Below the pieces are notes generated by a model that was not told where the DNA came from, ran no database searches, and worked only from the letters and a program-made list of their open reading frames with translations. 64,000 nt of DNA from RGIG1995 sp045645205 (GTDB lineage: Bacteria; Bacillota; Clostridia; Oscillospirales; CAG-272): NCBI GenBank assembly GCA_045645205.1, contig JAZRIJ010000083.1, positions 1 to 64,000 of the forward strand, written 5' to 3'. A program made the position numbers and the translations under genes. This document shows, in pieces, positions 15,434 through 25,127 of this stretch (within the stretch, counting starts at the first letter, position 1; each line of letters opens with the position of its first letter).

Positions 15434-17497
15434 ATGGGAAAAGTTCTTACACAAGACATTAGAAACATTGTATTACTGGGGCACGGCGGATGCGGTAAAA
15501 CATCAATTGCCGAGGCTGCATTGTATTTGACAAAGGCGACCGACAGATTGGGTAATCCATCTGCTGGAAATACTGTCTGCGACTATGACCCTGAAGAAAT
15601 AAAAAGAGGATTTTCACTTTCCGCTTCTTTGGCGCCTGTTATGTGGAATGACACAAAGATAAATTTTATTGATACCCCCGGATACCTCGATTTTGAGGGT
15701 GAAGTTGTTCAGGCTATCCGCGTTGCTGACAGTGCGCTTATTTCCGTTGATGCAAAAGCAGGTATTGAAGTTGGTACAAAGCTTGCTTGGGATAACGCGA
15801 CAGATGCGGGTATTCCAAAAGCATTTTTTATAAACAAGTTTGATGACAAGGAAGCAAGCTTCGACAAGGTTTTTGAACAGCTCAAAGAAGCTTTCGGTAC
15901 ATCTGTTTGTCCTCTTATAATTCCTTGTGAAACAAATTCAAACAGATTTGTTCACTTGGCTACAATGAAAGAGCTTATCTATGAAGCTGACGGAAGCTTT
16001 ACGGAATTTGATATATCTGCCGAGGACCGTGCTGTTGCCGAAAAGTACCACGAAGCTCTTATGGAATCAGTTGCCGAAACAAGCGACGAGCTTATGGAAA
16101 AATATTTTGCAGGCGAACACATTTCAAAGGCAGAGGTTTTGGAAGCTTTGAAGAGCGGCCTTCTTAACGGTACTATTGCGCCTATTCTCTGCGGAAGTGC
16201 TGTTAAGCTTTGGGGTATTGCATCACTTCTCAACGTTTCTGTTGCATCCTTCCCCGCATTTACAAACCATGAAACAGAGAGCGTTGTTGAAAACGGAGAA
16301 ATTACAGAAAAAGAAATTGAAGTTGACGGCACGACAAGTATATTTGTATTCAAGACAGTATCCGACCCATTCGTAGGCAAGATGTCTTTCTTCAAGGTTA
16401 TGAACGGTGAACTGCGCCGTGATATGACTCTTAAAAATATGAGAAATGAAAACAGCGAAAAATTTGCGCACTTCTATATAATGAGAGGAAAGAAGCAGAC
16501 TGAGGTCGACACACTTTGCTGCGGCGATATAGGTATGATACCCAAGCTTTCGGGCACTGATACAAACGACACTCTTTCTACAGAAAATGTATTGCCCTAC
16601 GCTCCCACAGTATATCCCGAATCTGTATTTACAATGGCAGTTTCTCCAAAGGCTAAGGGCGATGAAGATAAGATTTCCCAGGGAATAAGCAGACTCCTTG
16701 AGGAAGATAACACTCTTAAATATGAAAATAACACCGAAGTTAAGCAGATACTTATATCAGGTCTCGGAGATATTCACCTTGATGTTGTTATTTCAAAGCT
16801 TAAGTCCAGATACAACACCGCAGTTGAAATGTCAAAGCCGAAGATTGCTTACAGAGAAACAATCAAGAAAAAGGTTCAAGTTGAAGGTAAGCATAAGAAG
16901 CAGTCAGGCGGAAGCGGCCAGTACGGACACGTTAAGATTACATTTGCTCCCGGAGAGGATTTGGGTCTTACATTTACACAGAGCGTTGTGGGCGGAAGCG
17001 TTCCCAAGAACTACTATTCCGCAGTTGAAAAAGGTTTGCTTGAGGCTATGCAAAAAGGCGTCCTTGCAGGCTTCCCCGTAGTAAATCTTGCGGCTGACCT
17101 GTTTGACGGCTCTTATCACCCCGTTGACTCAAACGAAATTTCCTTTAAACTTGCGGCTATCCTTGCTTACAAGGCAGGTCTTGCTCAGGCAGCTCCGGTT
17201 ATTCTCGAACCCGTAGGTCTTCTTAAGGTAAGAATACCCACAGATATGATGGGTGATGTTATCGGTGATATAAACAAGAGACGAGGCAGAATCCTCGGTA
17301 TGAATGCCGACGAGCACAAGAAAGGATATTCCATTATTGAAGCGGAAGTTCCGAAATCAGAAATGCTCGACTACGCTATTATCATGCGCGCTATCTCCGG
17401 CGGTCTCGGAAGATACACATTTGAATTTGTACGCTACGAAGAAGTTCCCGGAATGGTTTCCCAGAAGATAATCGAAGCGGCTCAAAAAGCAGAATAA
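15434..17497 (+). CDS. elongation factor G paralogue (EF-G-like GTPase)
   Basis: 687 residues with the EF-G domain order. The GTPase has G1 GHGGCGKTS (about 16-24), G3 DTPGYLDF and G4 NKFD, where canonical EF-G has NKMD. Domains II-V follow, including 'GQYGHVKI' of domain IV. The switch I region 'DYDPEEIKRGFSLSASLA' departs from the EF-G consensus 'ERGITI', which marks the second EF-G-like subfamily of Clostridia and not the main fusA. It lacks the str-operon neighbours (rpsL, rpsG, tuf), which agrees. Its role may be translocation or ribosome recycling under special conditions; not determined here. Confidence 0.88.
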   Translation: MGKVLTQDIRNIVLLGHGGCGKTSIAEAALYLTKATDRLGNPSAGNTVCDYDPEEIKRGFSLSASLAPVMWNDTKINFIDTPGYLDFEGEVVQAIRVADSALISVDAKAGIEVGTKLAWDNATDAGIPKAFFINKFDDKEASFDKVFEQLKEAFGTSVCPLIIPCETNSNRFVHLATMKELIYEADGSFTEFDISAEDRAVAEKYHEALMESVAETSDELMEKYFAGEHISKAEVLEALKSGLLNGTIAPILCGSAVKLWGIASLLNVSVASFPAFTNHETESVVENGEITEKEIEVDGTTSIFVFKTVSDPFVGKMSFFKVMNGELRRDMTLKNMRNENSEKFAHFYIMRGKKQTEVDTLCCGDIGMIPKLSGTDTNDTLSTENVLPYAPTVYPESVFTMAVSPKAKGDEDKISQGISRLLEEDNTLKYENNTEVKQILISGLGDIHLDVVISKLKSRYNTAVEMSKPKIAYRETIKKKVQVEGKHKKQSGGSGQYGHVKITFAPGEDLGLTFTQSVVGGSVPKNYYSAVEKGLLEAMQKGVLAGFPVVNLAADLFDGSYHPVDSNEISFKLAAILAYKAGLAQAAPVILEPVGLLKVRIPTDMMGDVIGDINKRRGRILGMNADEHKKGYSIIEAEVPKSEMLDYAIIMRAISGGLGRYTFEFVRYEEVPGMVSQKIIEAAQKAE

Positions 17498-17504
17498 AAT
17501 ATAA

Positions 17505-17547
17505 CCCCTTGAAAAAGAAATGTAAAAATCTTTTTCAAGGGGGTTTT
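17505..17547 (+). terminator. terminator after the EF-G paralogue
   Basis: CCCCTTGAAAAAGA (17505-17518) pairs with TCTTTTTCAAGGGG (17529-17542), followed by GTTTT. A second GC-rich hairpin (CGGGAGGGGA 17564-17573 / TCCCCTCCCG 17577-17586) lies between this and the end of tyrS and may stop converging transcription, although it lacks a T run. Confidence 0.8.
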
Positions 17548-17595
17548 AAATTCTATATTATAACGGGAGGGGAAAATCCCCTCCCGAAATTATTT

Positions 17596-18819
17596 TTATT
17601 TTACAATAGCCTTATGGAAGATCTTCTTACCTTTACGTATCTTTGCGCCTGCTTTAAGTGCATCTTCTGATACAATAACATCCATAGTAGCAACCTTTTC
17701 TCCGTCAACAGATACGCCGCCCTGCTGAATAAGGCGTTTTGCTTCGCCTCGGCTTGCGGCAAGACCGCATACCATCATAAGATCAACTATATTCATTCCG
17801 TTTTCTGCTTCAGATGCATTGATTTCAGTGGTAGGCATATTGGAATCATCTCCGCCGTTGCCCGAGAACAATGAACGTGAAGCTTCTCTTGCCTTTTCTG
17901 CTTCTTCGTTACCGTGAACAAGTGCTGTAAGCTCAAATGCAAGAACATCTTTTTTCTCGTTTATGCGGCTGTCTTCCCATTTTTCCATTTCTTCAATTTC
18001 TTCAAGGGAAAGGAAAGTGAGCATTTTTATGCATTTCATAACGTCGGCATCACCGACATTTCTCCAGTACTGATAAAATTCAAAGGGAGATGTCTTGTTG
18101 GGATCAAGCCAAACAGCGTTGCCTGCCGTCTTACCCATCTTTTTGCCCTGTGAGTCGGTAAGGAGAGTTATAGTCATAGCGTTTGCATCCTTGCCAAGCT
18201 TACGTCTGATAAGCTCCGTACCGCCAAGCATATTTGACCACTGATCGTCGCCGCCGAACTGGAGGTTACAGTCAAAGTTCTTGTAGAGATAGTAGAAGTC
18301 ATACGACTGCATGATCATATAGTTAAATTCAAGGAAAGAAAGTCCTTTTTCCATTCTTTGCTTGTAACATTCTGCTCTAAGCATATTGTTTACGGAAAAG
18401 CAAGCGCCTACCTCGCGAAGCATTTCAACATAGTTCAGCTTGAGAAGCCAATCGGCGTTGTTTATCATCATTGCCTTGCCTTCGCCAAACTCAATAAATC
18501 TCTCCATCTGTCTCTTAAAGCACTCTGCATTGTGGTCTATATCCTCTTTTGTGAGCATCTTTCTCATATCGGTACGTCCGGAAGGGTCTCCTATCATTGT
18601 TGTACCGCCGCCTATAAGCGCAATAGGCGTATTACCTGCCATCTGCAAGCGCTTCATAAGAGTAAGAGCCATAAAATGCCCTGCAGTAAGACTGTCTGCC
18701 GTACAGTCAAAGCCAATGTAAAACTTAGCTTTTCCATTATTCACAAGCTCGCGAATCTGCGGCTCATCGGTTACCTGCGCAATAAGCCCTCTCGCTTGCA
18801 ATTCTTCATAAATTCCCAT
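17596..18819 (-). CDS. tyrS: tyrosyl-tRNA synthetase
   Basis: 407 residues, class I synthetase of the bacterial TyrRS type. FYIGFDCTADSLTAGHFMAL (HIGH-like motif at HFMA, about 47-50), 'QFGGDDQWSNM' in the tyrosine pocket, the KMGKT variant of KMSKS (about 227-231) and a C-terminal S4-like RNA-binding domain (about 345-407) are present. It charges tRNA-Tyr. The gene follows the lipoprotein gene by 48 bp. There is no room for a T-box leader, so it is probably transcribed with gyrA and its neighbours, which is unusual for a synthetase in this phylum. Confidence 0.96.
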   Translation of the reverse strand: MGIYEELQARGLIAQVTDEPQIRELVNNGKAKFYIGFDCTADSLTAGHFMALTLMKRLQMAGNTPIALIGGGTTMIGDPSGRTDMRKMLTKEDIDHNAECFKRQMERFIEFGEGKAMMINNADWLLKLNYVEMLREVGACFSVNNMLRAECYKQRMEKGLSFLEFNYMIMQSYDFYYLYKNFDCNLQFGGDDQWSNMLGGTELIRRKLGKDANAMTITLLTDSQGKKMGKTAGNAVWLDPNKTSPFEFYQYWRNVGDADVMKCIKMLTFLSLEEIEEMEKWEDSRINEKKDVLAFELTALVHGNEEAEKAREASRSLFSGNGGDDSNMPTTEINASEAENGMNIVDLMMVCGLAASRGEAKRLIQQGGVSVDGEKVATMDVIVSEDALKAGAKIRKGKKIFHKAIVK

Positions 18820-18867
18820 GTCTGTCTTCCTCCAAAATAATAAGACTAAATATTCAAATGTAAATTC

Positions 18868-19413
18868 TCAATAAGTCGGACTGTTCAAATACCATTTTCC
18901 TTCATCTAAAATAAGAGTTATCTCGGTTTCTCCGCCGTCCTCGTACTCGGCTGTAACAACAACCATACCTCTGTTCTGCTTTTTGATAACAGCGCTGTCG
19001 ATTTTGATGTTACCCTGCACATTAAACCCCTTATTCAACTTATCCACCTTAAGAACTCCGTTTATTTCCAAGTATCGCGGGTCTATATCATCACTGTCGG
19101 TAAAGATAGCATCCTTTATCTCTTCAAGATAGCCGTCTGAAAATACTTCCGATGCCTTATTTAAGATCTCATCGATAGTCTGATATTTGCTTTCCTCTGT
19201 TACTGTCATGTATCGGTTGTTCGTTCCATCGTCGGTAAAGGGCAGTCCCTCTCCCCAAAAGATCTCGTTCATCTCGTAGGATAGCGGCAACAGTCTTTCA
19301 AGCTCGGCTCTGACCGTTTCGTCTGTCATACTTCCTCCGCAGGAGCAAAGTATCACCGTCATAACAAGGCAAAGGATAAACAGTATTTTATTCTTCAGCT
19401 TTCGAAGTTTCAT
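18868..19413 (-). CDS. lipoprotein of unknown function
   Basis: 181 residues from the ATG at 19413 (MKLRKLKNKI), which has AGAGGA upstream and overlaps the 3' end of gyrA by 26 bp; an earlier in-frame start at 19443 lies deeper in gyrA. The signal peptide ends in a lipobox-like LCSC around residue 25, so it is likely a surface lipoprotein. The rest is acidic with a C-terminal beta-rich part ('MVVVTAEYEDGGETEITLIL') and no known motif. The overlap suggests translational coupling with gyrA. Confidence 0.8.
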   Translation of the reverse strand: MKLRKLKNKILFILCLVMTVILCSCGGSMTDETVRAELERLLPLSYEMNEIFWGEGLPFTDDGTNNRYMTVTEESKYQTIDEILNKASEVFSDGYLEEIKDAIFTDSDDIDPRYLEINGVLKVDKLNKGFNVQGNIKIDSAVIKKQNRGMVVVTAEYEDGGETEITLILDEGKWYLNSPTY

Positions 19414-21856
19414 TTTCGTCTTCCTCTTTTTGAACCTTTGCAAAATTTACGATAGAAGCACCCTCGGACAGTCTCATTACGATAACGCCCGCAGCCGTTC
19501 TGCCATAGGTTGAAATACCCGAAACAGGTGTTCTTATAATCGTTCCGTCATTTGTAATAAGCATAATATCTTCCGTTTCATCAACAGGTGCAATATCAGC
19601 AATTCTGCCCGTCTTTTCTGTCAGCTTATGGCATATAACGCCCTTTCCGCCTCTGTTATGAACAGGGAAATTACTGAACTCTGTTCTCTTACCAAATCCA
19701 TTTTCGGTTATAAACAACAATGTCTTGCTGTCATCAACAACAGCAGCTCCCGCAACACAATCTCCATTGGTAAGTCTGATCGCAATAACACCTCGTGAGG
19801 TTCTGCCAACCTCTCTCGCCTTGCTTTCTGCAAAACGAACTGCAAAACCGTTCTTTGTTGCAACAACTATTTCATTTTCACCCGTTGTATGAGATACAAA
19901 TACCAGCTCATCACCATCGTCAAGATTTATTGCTTTTTTGCCGCCCTTACGCTGATATGCATATTCTTCAACAGGAGTACGCTTAATGATACCGTTTCTT
20001 GTAACCATTGTCAGATATCCGCCCATGTCAAAGCGTTCCATATCTATCATGGCTGTTATCTTATCGTCTTTTTCAATTTCAAGAATATTTGCAATATTCG
20101 TTCCCTTGGCAGTCCTGCTTGCCTCTGGAATAAGATATGCTTTCTTTGTAAATACCTTACCTTTTGAAGTAAACATCATAAGGTTTGCATGGCTGTCTGC
20201 AGAAACCACCATTTCAACAAAGTCTTCCTCTTTAGTAGTCATACCGATAATACCCTTTCCGCCTCTGTTTTGAGCGGTATAAGTGTCAGCCGCGCGGCGC
20301 TTGATGTAGCCTGCGTGTGAAAGGGTGATAAGACATCTGTGACGTTCAATAAGATCTTCAAGAACGATCTCTTCTTCAAGTGGAACACATTCGGTCTTTC
20401 TTCCATCTGCATATTTTCTCTTTATTTCAAGCAAGTCAGTTTTAATAATATCTTTGATCTTGTTTTCGTCAGCCAAAATTCCGCGAAGCTCCTCTATCTG
20501 CGCATAAAGCTTTGCAAGTCTGTCCTCAACCTTTTGTCTTTCAAGACCGGAAAGACGTCCCAAGGTCATTTCTACAATTGCTTGAGCCTGTATTTCGGTT
20601 AATGCAAAACGTTCCATTAGCTTTGCCTTTGCATCGGGAATAGACGCGCTTGCTCTGATTATGTTTATTACTTCGTCAATATTATCTGTTGCAATCTTGT
20701 AGCCTTCGTTAATATGCGCCTCATGAAGCGCCTTTTCAAGTTCAAATTTTGTTCTTCTTGTAATAACATCTTCCTGATGCTGAATGTAGTAGGTCAATAC
20801 TTCCTTAAGGTTAAGAACCTTTGGAATATTATCAACCAGCGCAAGCATATTAACAGCGCATGTATCCTGAAGCTGTGTATACTTATAAAGCTGATTGAGA
20901 ATTATCTGACAGTTTACATCATGGCGGCATTCAATAACTATACGAATACCGGTTCTTCCAGATGATTCATCTCTGATATCGCGAATACCCTCAATACGCT
21001 TGTCCTTAACGCAGGCAGCCATAGTTTCGACAAGGGTTGTCTTGTTTACCTGATAAGGAATTTCTGTTACTATAATTCTATGTTTTTCTTCTTCAATAAC
21101 CGTCTTTGCTCTGACGATGACTCTGCCTTTTCCAGTTGTATATGCAGAATAGATACCCGTACTTCCGCAAATCATAGCTCCGGTGGGAAAATCGGGTCCC
21201 TTGATGTATTCCATAAGCTGTGTTATTTCGGCATCGGGATTGTCCATAAGAAAGATCGTGCCGTCAATAACCTCGCCCATATTGTGAGGGGGAATGTTTG
21301 TCGCCATACCAACAGCAATACCGATAGAACCGTTGACTAGCAGATTGGGGAATCTTGCGGGAAGAACAGTAGGCTCTTTCAATTTATTATCAAAATTTGG
21401 CATAAAGTCAACAACATTTTTTTCAATGTCGTTCATCATCTCATCGGAAATACGGTGCATTCTTGCCTCGGTATAACGGTATGCAGCAGCGCTATCGCCG
21501 TCAATATTACCAAAGTTACCGTGTCCTTCAATGAGAGGATAACGCAAAGAGAATGTCTGCGCCATTCTTACCATTGTGTCGTAAACCGCCGCATCACCGT
21601 GAGGATGATAACGTCCAAGCACGTTACCTACGGTGGTAGCCGACTTTCTAAATGGCTTATCGTGGGTTAAATGATCCTCGTACATAGCGTAAAGAATACG
21701 TCTGTGAACGGGCTTCAATCCATCTCTGACATCGGGAAGCGCTCGGGACATAATAACGCTCATAGAATAATCAATAAACGATTTTTTAACCTCTTTTGCC
21801 AATCCTACGTCTGTTATTTTTTGATTAATAAATTCCAAGTTCTCGTGATTATCCAT
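19388..21856 (-). CDS. gyrA: DNA gyrase subunit A
   Basis: 822 residues. The N-terminal breakage-reunion domain carries the catalytic tyrosine in SAAAYRYTEARM (Tyr128). The C-terminal domain starts with the gyrase box QNRGGKG, which separates GyrA from ParC. In the quinolone-determining region the sequence is YHPHGDAAVYDT, so Ala89 stands where E. coli has Ser83; an alanine there is known from naturally less susceptible species such as M. tuberculosis. GyrA with GyrB introduces negative supercoils. The gene lies downstream of gyrB, with a sugar kinase gene between them. Confidence 0.97.
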   Translation of the reverse strand: MDNHENLEFINQKITDVGLAKEVKKSFIDYSMSVIMSRALPDVRDGLKPVHRRILYAMYEDHLTHDKPFRKSATTVGNVLGRYHPHGDAAVYDTMVRMAQTFSLRYPLIEGHGNFGNIDGDSAAAYRYTEARMHRISDEMMNDIEKNVVDFMPNFDNKLKEPTVLPARFPNLLVNGSIGIAVGMATNIPPHNMGEVIDGTIFLMDNPDAEITQLMEYIKGPDFPTGAMICGSTGIYSAYTTGKGRVIVRAKTVIEEEKHRIIVTEIPYQVNKTTLVETMAACVKDKRIEGIRDIRDESSGRTGIRIVIECRHDVNCQIILNQLYKYTQLQDTCAVNMLALVDNIPKVLNLKEVLTYYIQHQEDVITRRTKFELEKALHEAHINEGYKIATDNIDEVINIIRASASIPDAKAKLMERFALTEIQAQAIVEMTLGRLSGLERQKVEDRLAKLYAQIEELRGILADENKIKDIIKTDLLEIKRKYADGRKTECVPLEEEIVLEDLIERHRCLITLSHAGYIKRRAADTYTAQNRGGKGIIGMTTKEEDFVEMVVSADSHANLMMFTSKGKVFTKKAYLIPEASRTAKGTNIANILEIEKDDKITAMIDMERFDMGGYLTMVTRNGIIKRTPVEEYAYQRKGGKKAINLDDGDELVFVSHTTGENEIVVATKNGFAVRFAESKAREVGRTSRGVIAIRLTNGDCVAGAAVVDDSKTLLFITENGFGKRTEFSNFPVHNRGGKGVICHKLTEKTGRIADIAPVDETEDIMLITNDGTIIRTPVSGISTYGRTAAGVIVMRLSEGASIVNFAKVQKEEDENETSKAEE

Positions 21857-21898
21857 TTTTTTACCTTTCGGGATTTTATTTTAAGATATTTTTAACAA

Positions 21899-22828
21899 TT
21901 AATTTTTTATTTCTCTGACTTCAACTCTGCATAAATTACCGTCTATTGTTTGTCTATCAGGCAAATTTGTACCTTCAAGCTCAACCTTTGAAAGACTTGC
22001 AGCGGAAGCAAATTGCAAAGCTCTTATTATATCCATATCATTGGTTACGGCATAGACATATGAAGCAAGAAACGTATCTCCCGCACCCGAAAATCCTTTC
22101 GGCTTGACCTCGGGATTTATAACACGATAGTTTCCCGCTCTACCTGAATAACAAGCGCCCTTTTTGCCCAAAGTAAGTATAATTTCAATGCCTGTTCTAT
22201 TGTAAAAACTAATTGCCTCTTCTATATACTTATTTTCGTTTGGAGTATATCCAAGTAATTGACAGAATTCTTCTCTGTTCGGTTTTATAAGATACGGTCT
22301 TTCCTCAACAGCTTCATTTAATGCCTGTCCGGATATATCTGTTATAACCGTTTTTCCTTGCAATTTCAAAGCACCCACAATCTTACGAACTGTATCATTC
22401 CCCAGTCCCGACGGTGTGCTTCCTCCGATTATAAATATATCGGCAGGCGATTTTTTAAGTCCATCAATCAGATCTTTCAGCTCATTATCTCTTATAGGAC
22501 CGCCCTTTTCATTTATCTCAGTTTCCTTGTTATCACTATCGGTTATTTTAACATTCATTCTCGTTTCGGCAATCGTAGATGTAAAATCACAAGTGATACC
22601 CTCTTCAGCTAAAATATCGGTAAGCATTTTTCCGCATCTACCACCGTTAAAGCCATAAACAAAGCTATCCACATTAAGTTTTTTCAACATACGGGAAACA
22701 TTTATTCCCTTACCGCCTGCATTTACAACGGCAGAATTAACTCTGTTCAAAGCTCCTACGGACAGACTGTTTTCGTATATAATATTTCTGTCAATAGCAG
22801 GATTAAGTGTTACTGTTGCAATTTTCAT
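21899..22828 (-). CDS. 1-phosphofructokinase-type hexose kinase (PfkB family)
   Basis: 309 residues. The N-terminal 'TLNPAIDRNI' and 'NAGGKGINVSRMLKKL' are typical of the FruK/LacC branch of the PfkB family, and the anion-hole/catalytic motif GFSGAGDTFLASY (about 249-261) contains the Asp base. Likely reaction: ATP-dependent phosphorylation of fructose-1-phosphate or tagatose-6-phosphate. No fru or lac PTS genes are nearby. The gene is wedged between gyrB (18 bp) and gyrA (42 bp), so it must share their transcript. Family sure, substrate not. Confidence 0.9.
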   Translation of the reverse strand: MKIATVTLNPAIDRNIIYENSLSVGALNRVNSAVVNAGGKGINVSRMLKKLNVDSFVYGFNGGRCGKMLTDILAEEGITCDFTSTIAETRMNVKITDSDNKETEINEKGGPIRDNELKDLIDGLKKSPADIFIIGGSTPSGLGNDTVRKIVGALKLQGKTVITDISGQALNEAVEERPYLIKPNREEFCQLLGYTPNENKYIEEAISFYNRTGIEIILTLGKKGACYSGRAGNYRVINPEVKPKGFSGAGDTFLASYVYAVTNDMDIIRALQFASAASLSKVELEGTNLPDRQTIDGNLCRVEVREIKN

Positions 22829-22846
22829 ATTTTTAAATACACTCGG

Positions 22847-24766
22847 TTAAATATCAAGGTTAGAAACGTACTGTGCGTTTTTTTCTATAAAGTCACGACG
22901 TCCTTCAACATTGTCTCCCATAAGCATAGAAAATGTCTCGTCGCAGGTCATAGCATCTTCAATAGTTACGCGCTTAATGGTTCGGTAATCAGGATCCATA
23001 GTTGTTTCCCAAAGCTGTTCGGGATTCATTTCACCAAGACCTTTATATCTCTCAGCTTCAACATTACCGCCAAGCTCAGCTATCTTTTCGTCTCTCTCTT
23101 TATCGGAATATGCATATCTGATCTGCTTACCCTTAGTAATCTTGTAAAGGGGAGGCTGCGCCAGATATATGTTTCCGTTTTCTATAAGCTTCTTCATATA
23201 ACGGAAGAAGAATGTAAGAAGAAGTATCTGAATATGCGAGCCGTCAACGTCAGCATCGGCCATAATTATTATCTTACCGTAACGAAGCTTTTCTATATCA
23301 AAATCTTCACCTATACCACAGCCTAATGCCTGAATTATAGGAATAATGGTTGTGTTTGCATAAATTCTGTCAATACGGCTTTTTTCAACATTCAAAACCT
23401 TACCGCGAAGAGGCAGAATAGCTTGGAATTTACTGTTTCTTCCATCTTTTGCGCTACCGCCCGCAGAGTCTCCCTCTACCAAAAATAACTCGGTAAGAGA
23501 TGCATTTCTTTCCTGACAGTCAGCCAATTTTCCCGGCAAGCTTGAACCTTCAAGGACTCCTTTTCTTCTTGTCAGCTCTCTTGCCTTTCTTGCAGCCTCT
23601 CTTGCTCTGGATGCCGCAAGAGACTTTTCAATTATTGCTTTTGCTATTGAAGGGTTTTCCTCAAAATATTCCGAAAGCTTTTGGGATACAAGGTTATTAA
23701 CAATAGAACGTATTTCCGAGTTACCTAACTTTGCTTTAGTCTGACCCTCAAACTGCGCATCACGAAGCTTTACACTGATAACTGCGCAAAGTCCTTCCCT
23801 TGTATCCTCTCCCGACAGTTTATCGTCTCCTTTTATCATATTATGCTTCTTTGCATAATCGTTAAGCACACTTGTCAAAGCAGCCTTATAACCTGTTTCG
23901 TGAGTACCGCCTTCAACCGTATTAATGTTGTTTGCAAAGGTCATCATAGTCTCGTTATAGCCGTCGTTGTACTGCATTGCAACCTCGACAGTGGTGTCCT
24001 CTTTGCACGCTTTCATATATATAATTTCTTCATGAATAACCGTAGAGTGCTTAATGGTGTTTAAATGCTCAACAAAGCTTTTTATTCCGCCCTCATAAAG
24101 AAGGTCGTTTTCAATTACTTCAGGCTGTCTTTCATCGCGAAGAACAATATTTGTACCGGCATTCAGAAAAGTCCTCTCTCTCATATTGTTGAGAAGAGTG
24201 TCATAATCGAATACAGTTTCCTCAAATATTTCAGCATCGGGTTTAAATCTAACATATAGACCGTTGCTTTCACATTCCTTTGCCTTTAACTTATATTCGC
24301 TTACAGTTTTTCCTCTTTCAAAACGCTGAGTATAACATTCTCCGTTATTGGTGTTCTCATATTCAAGCCATTCGGAAAGCGCGTTAACAACAGACGCACC
24401 AACTCCGTGAAGACCACCGGATATAGTGTAGCCGTCTCCTCCAAATTTACCTCCCGCGTGAAGTACGGTGAAGACGACCTCAGGGGTAGGAATACCCATT
24501 TTTTGATGCATACCTGCAGGGATACCTCTTCCATTATCTCTGACAGAAACACTTCCGTCATCATGGAGCGTAACGGTTATCTTTGTACAGGCCCCTGCCA
24601 TTGCTTCGTCAATAGAGTTATCCACTATTTCATACACAAGGTGGTGTAAACCTCTTATCGACGTTGAGCCGATATACATTCCGGGACGTTTTCTTACAGC
24701 TTCAAGCCCTTCGAGTACCTGTATTTGATTTTCATCGTAGGTGTTGCGGTTTGTCTGTTCGCTCAT
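22847..24766 (-). CDS. gyrB: DNA gyrase subunit B
   Basis: 639 residues. The GHKL ATPase part has 'EIVDNSIDEAMAG', 'VRDNGRGIP' and 'GGLHGVGASVVNALS'. The TOPRIM part has EGDSAGGSAKDGRN, PLRGKVLNVEK and the metal aspartates in MADADVDGSHI. The C-terminus 'RRDFIEKNAQYVSNLDI' is a standard GyrB end. A good ribosome site (AAAGGAG) precedes the ATG. The 93-bp gap to remB holds an imperfect hairpin (CCATTT/AAATGG flanking an A/T core) that may be a weak terminator. Confidence 0.97.
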   Translation of the reverse strand: MSEQTNRNTYDENQIQVLEGLEAVRKRPGMYIGSTSIRGLHHLVYEIVDNSIDEAMAGACTKITVTLHDDGSVSVRDNGRGIPAGMHQKMGIPTPEVVFTVLHAGGKFGGDGYTISGGLHGVGASVVNALSEWLEYENTNNGECYTQRFERGKTVSEYKLKAKECESNGLYVRFKPDAEIFEETVFDYDTLLNNMRERTFLNAGTNIVLRDERQPEVIENDLLYEGGIKSFVEHLNTIKHSTVIHEEIIYMKACKEDTTVEVAMQYNDGYNETMMTFANNINTVEGGTHETGYKAALTSVLNDYAKKHNMIKGDDKLSGEDTREGLCAVISVKLRDAQFEGQTKAKLGNSEIRSIVNNLVSQKLSEYFEENPSIAKAIIEKSLAASRAREAARKARELTRRKGVLEGSSLPGKLADCQERNASLTELFLVEGDSAGGSAKDGRNSKFQAILPLRGKVLNVEKSRIDRIYANTTIIPIIQALGCGIGEDFDIEKLRYGKIIIMADADVDGSHIQILLLTFFFRYMKKLIENGNIYLAQPPLYKITKGKQIRYAYSDKERDEKIAELGGNVEAERYKGLGEMNPEQLWETTMDPDYRTIKRVTIEDAMTCDETFSMLMGDNVEGRRDFIEKNAQYVSNLDI

Positions 24767-24859
24767 TATGATTTTTCTCCTTTATTGATCAGGCCTTTGC
24801 CCTAAAACCCATTTAAAAAACGTTTTTAAAAAATGGTTATATAATTTCTTTATTTTTTA

Positions 24860-25108
24860 TTATCTTATTTCCTTATCGGTCAGTCTTCCGTAAAGAGATT
24901 TTGGCGCTAACTGGGACATATATACTTTATCTTTTGTAAGAATAATTGATTTAGGTATTTCGTCAACAGTAGTAATAAGCCTACCTTTTTTTTCAGCTCC
25001 GTTCAAAAATTTCTGAGTTACTTTTGACACAGTTGCGTTATCCATATCAAAAATACCTATTATATCTTTTTCTCTTATGTTTTTTTTATTGCCAAGATGA
25101 ATATACAT
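24860..25108 (-). CDS. remB: RemB (YaaB), extracellular matrix regulator
   Basis: 82 residues: 'MYIHLGNKKNIREKDIIGIF', then 'TVSKVTQKFL' and 'LAPKSLYGRL'. This is the DUF370/RemB family. In B. subtilis remB (yaaB) also stands between recF and gyrB, so synteny supports the name. RemB promotes matrix gene expression in B. subtilis; the role in Clostridia is unknown. 19 bp downstream of recF. Confidence 0.92.
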   Translation of the reverse strand: MYIHLGNKKNIREKDIIGIFDMDNATVSKVTQKFLNGAEKKGRLITTVDEIPKSIILTKDKVYMSQLAPKSLYGRLTDKEIR

Positions 25109-25127
25109 ATCTTTTTTCTCTTAAAAT

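Noticed and set aside
18820..18867. T-box leader before tyrS
   Set aside because: Only 48 bp separate it from the upstream gene, too short for a T-box, and no T-box sequence is visible.
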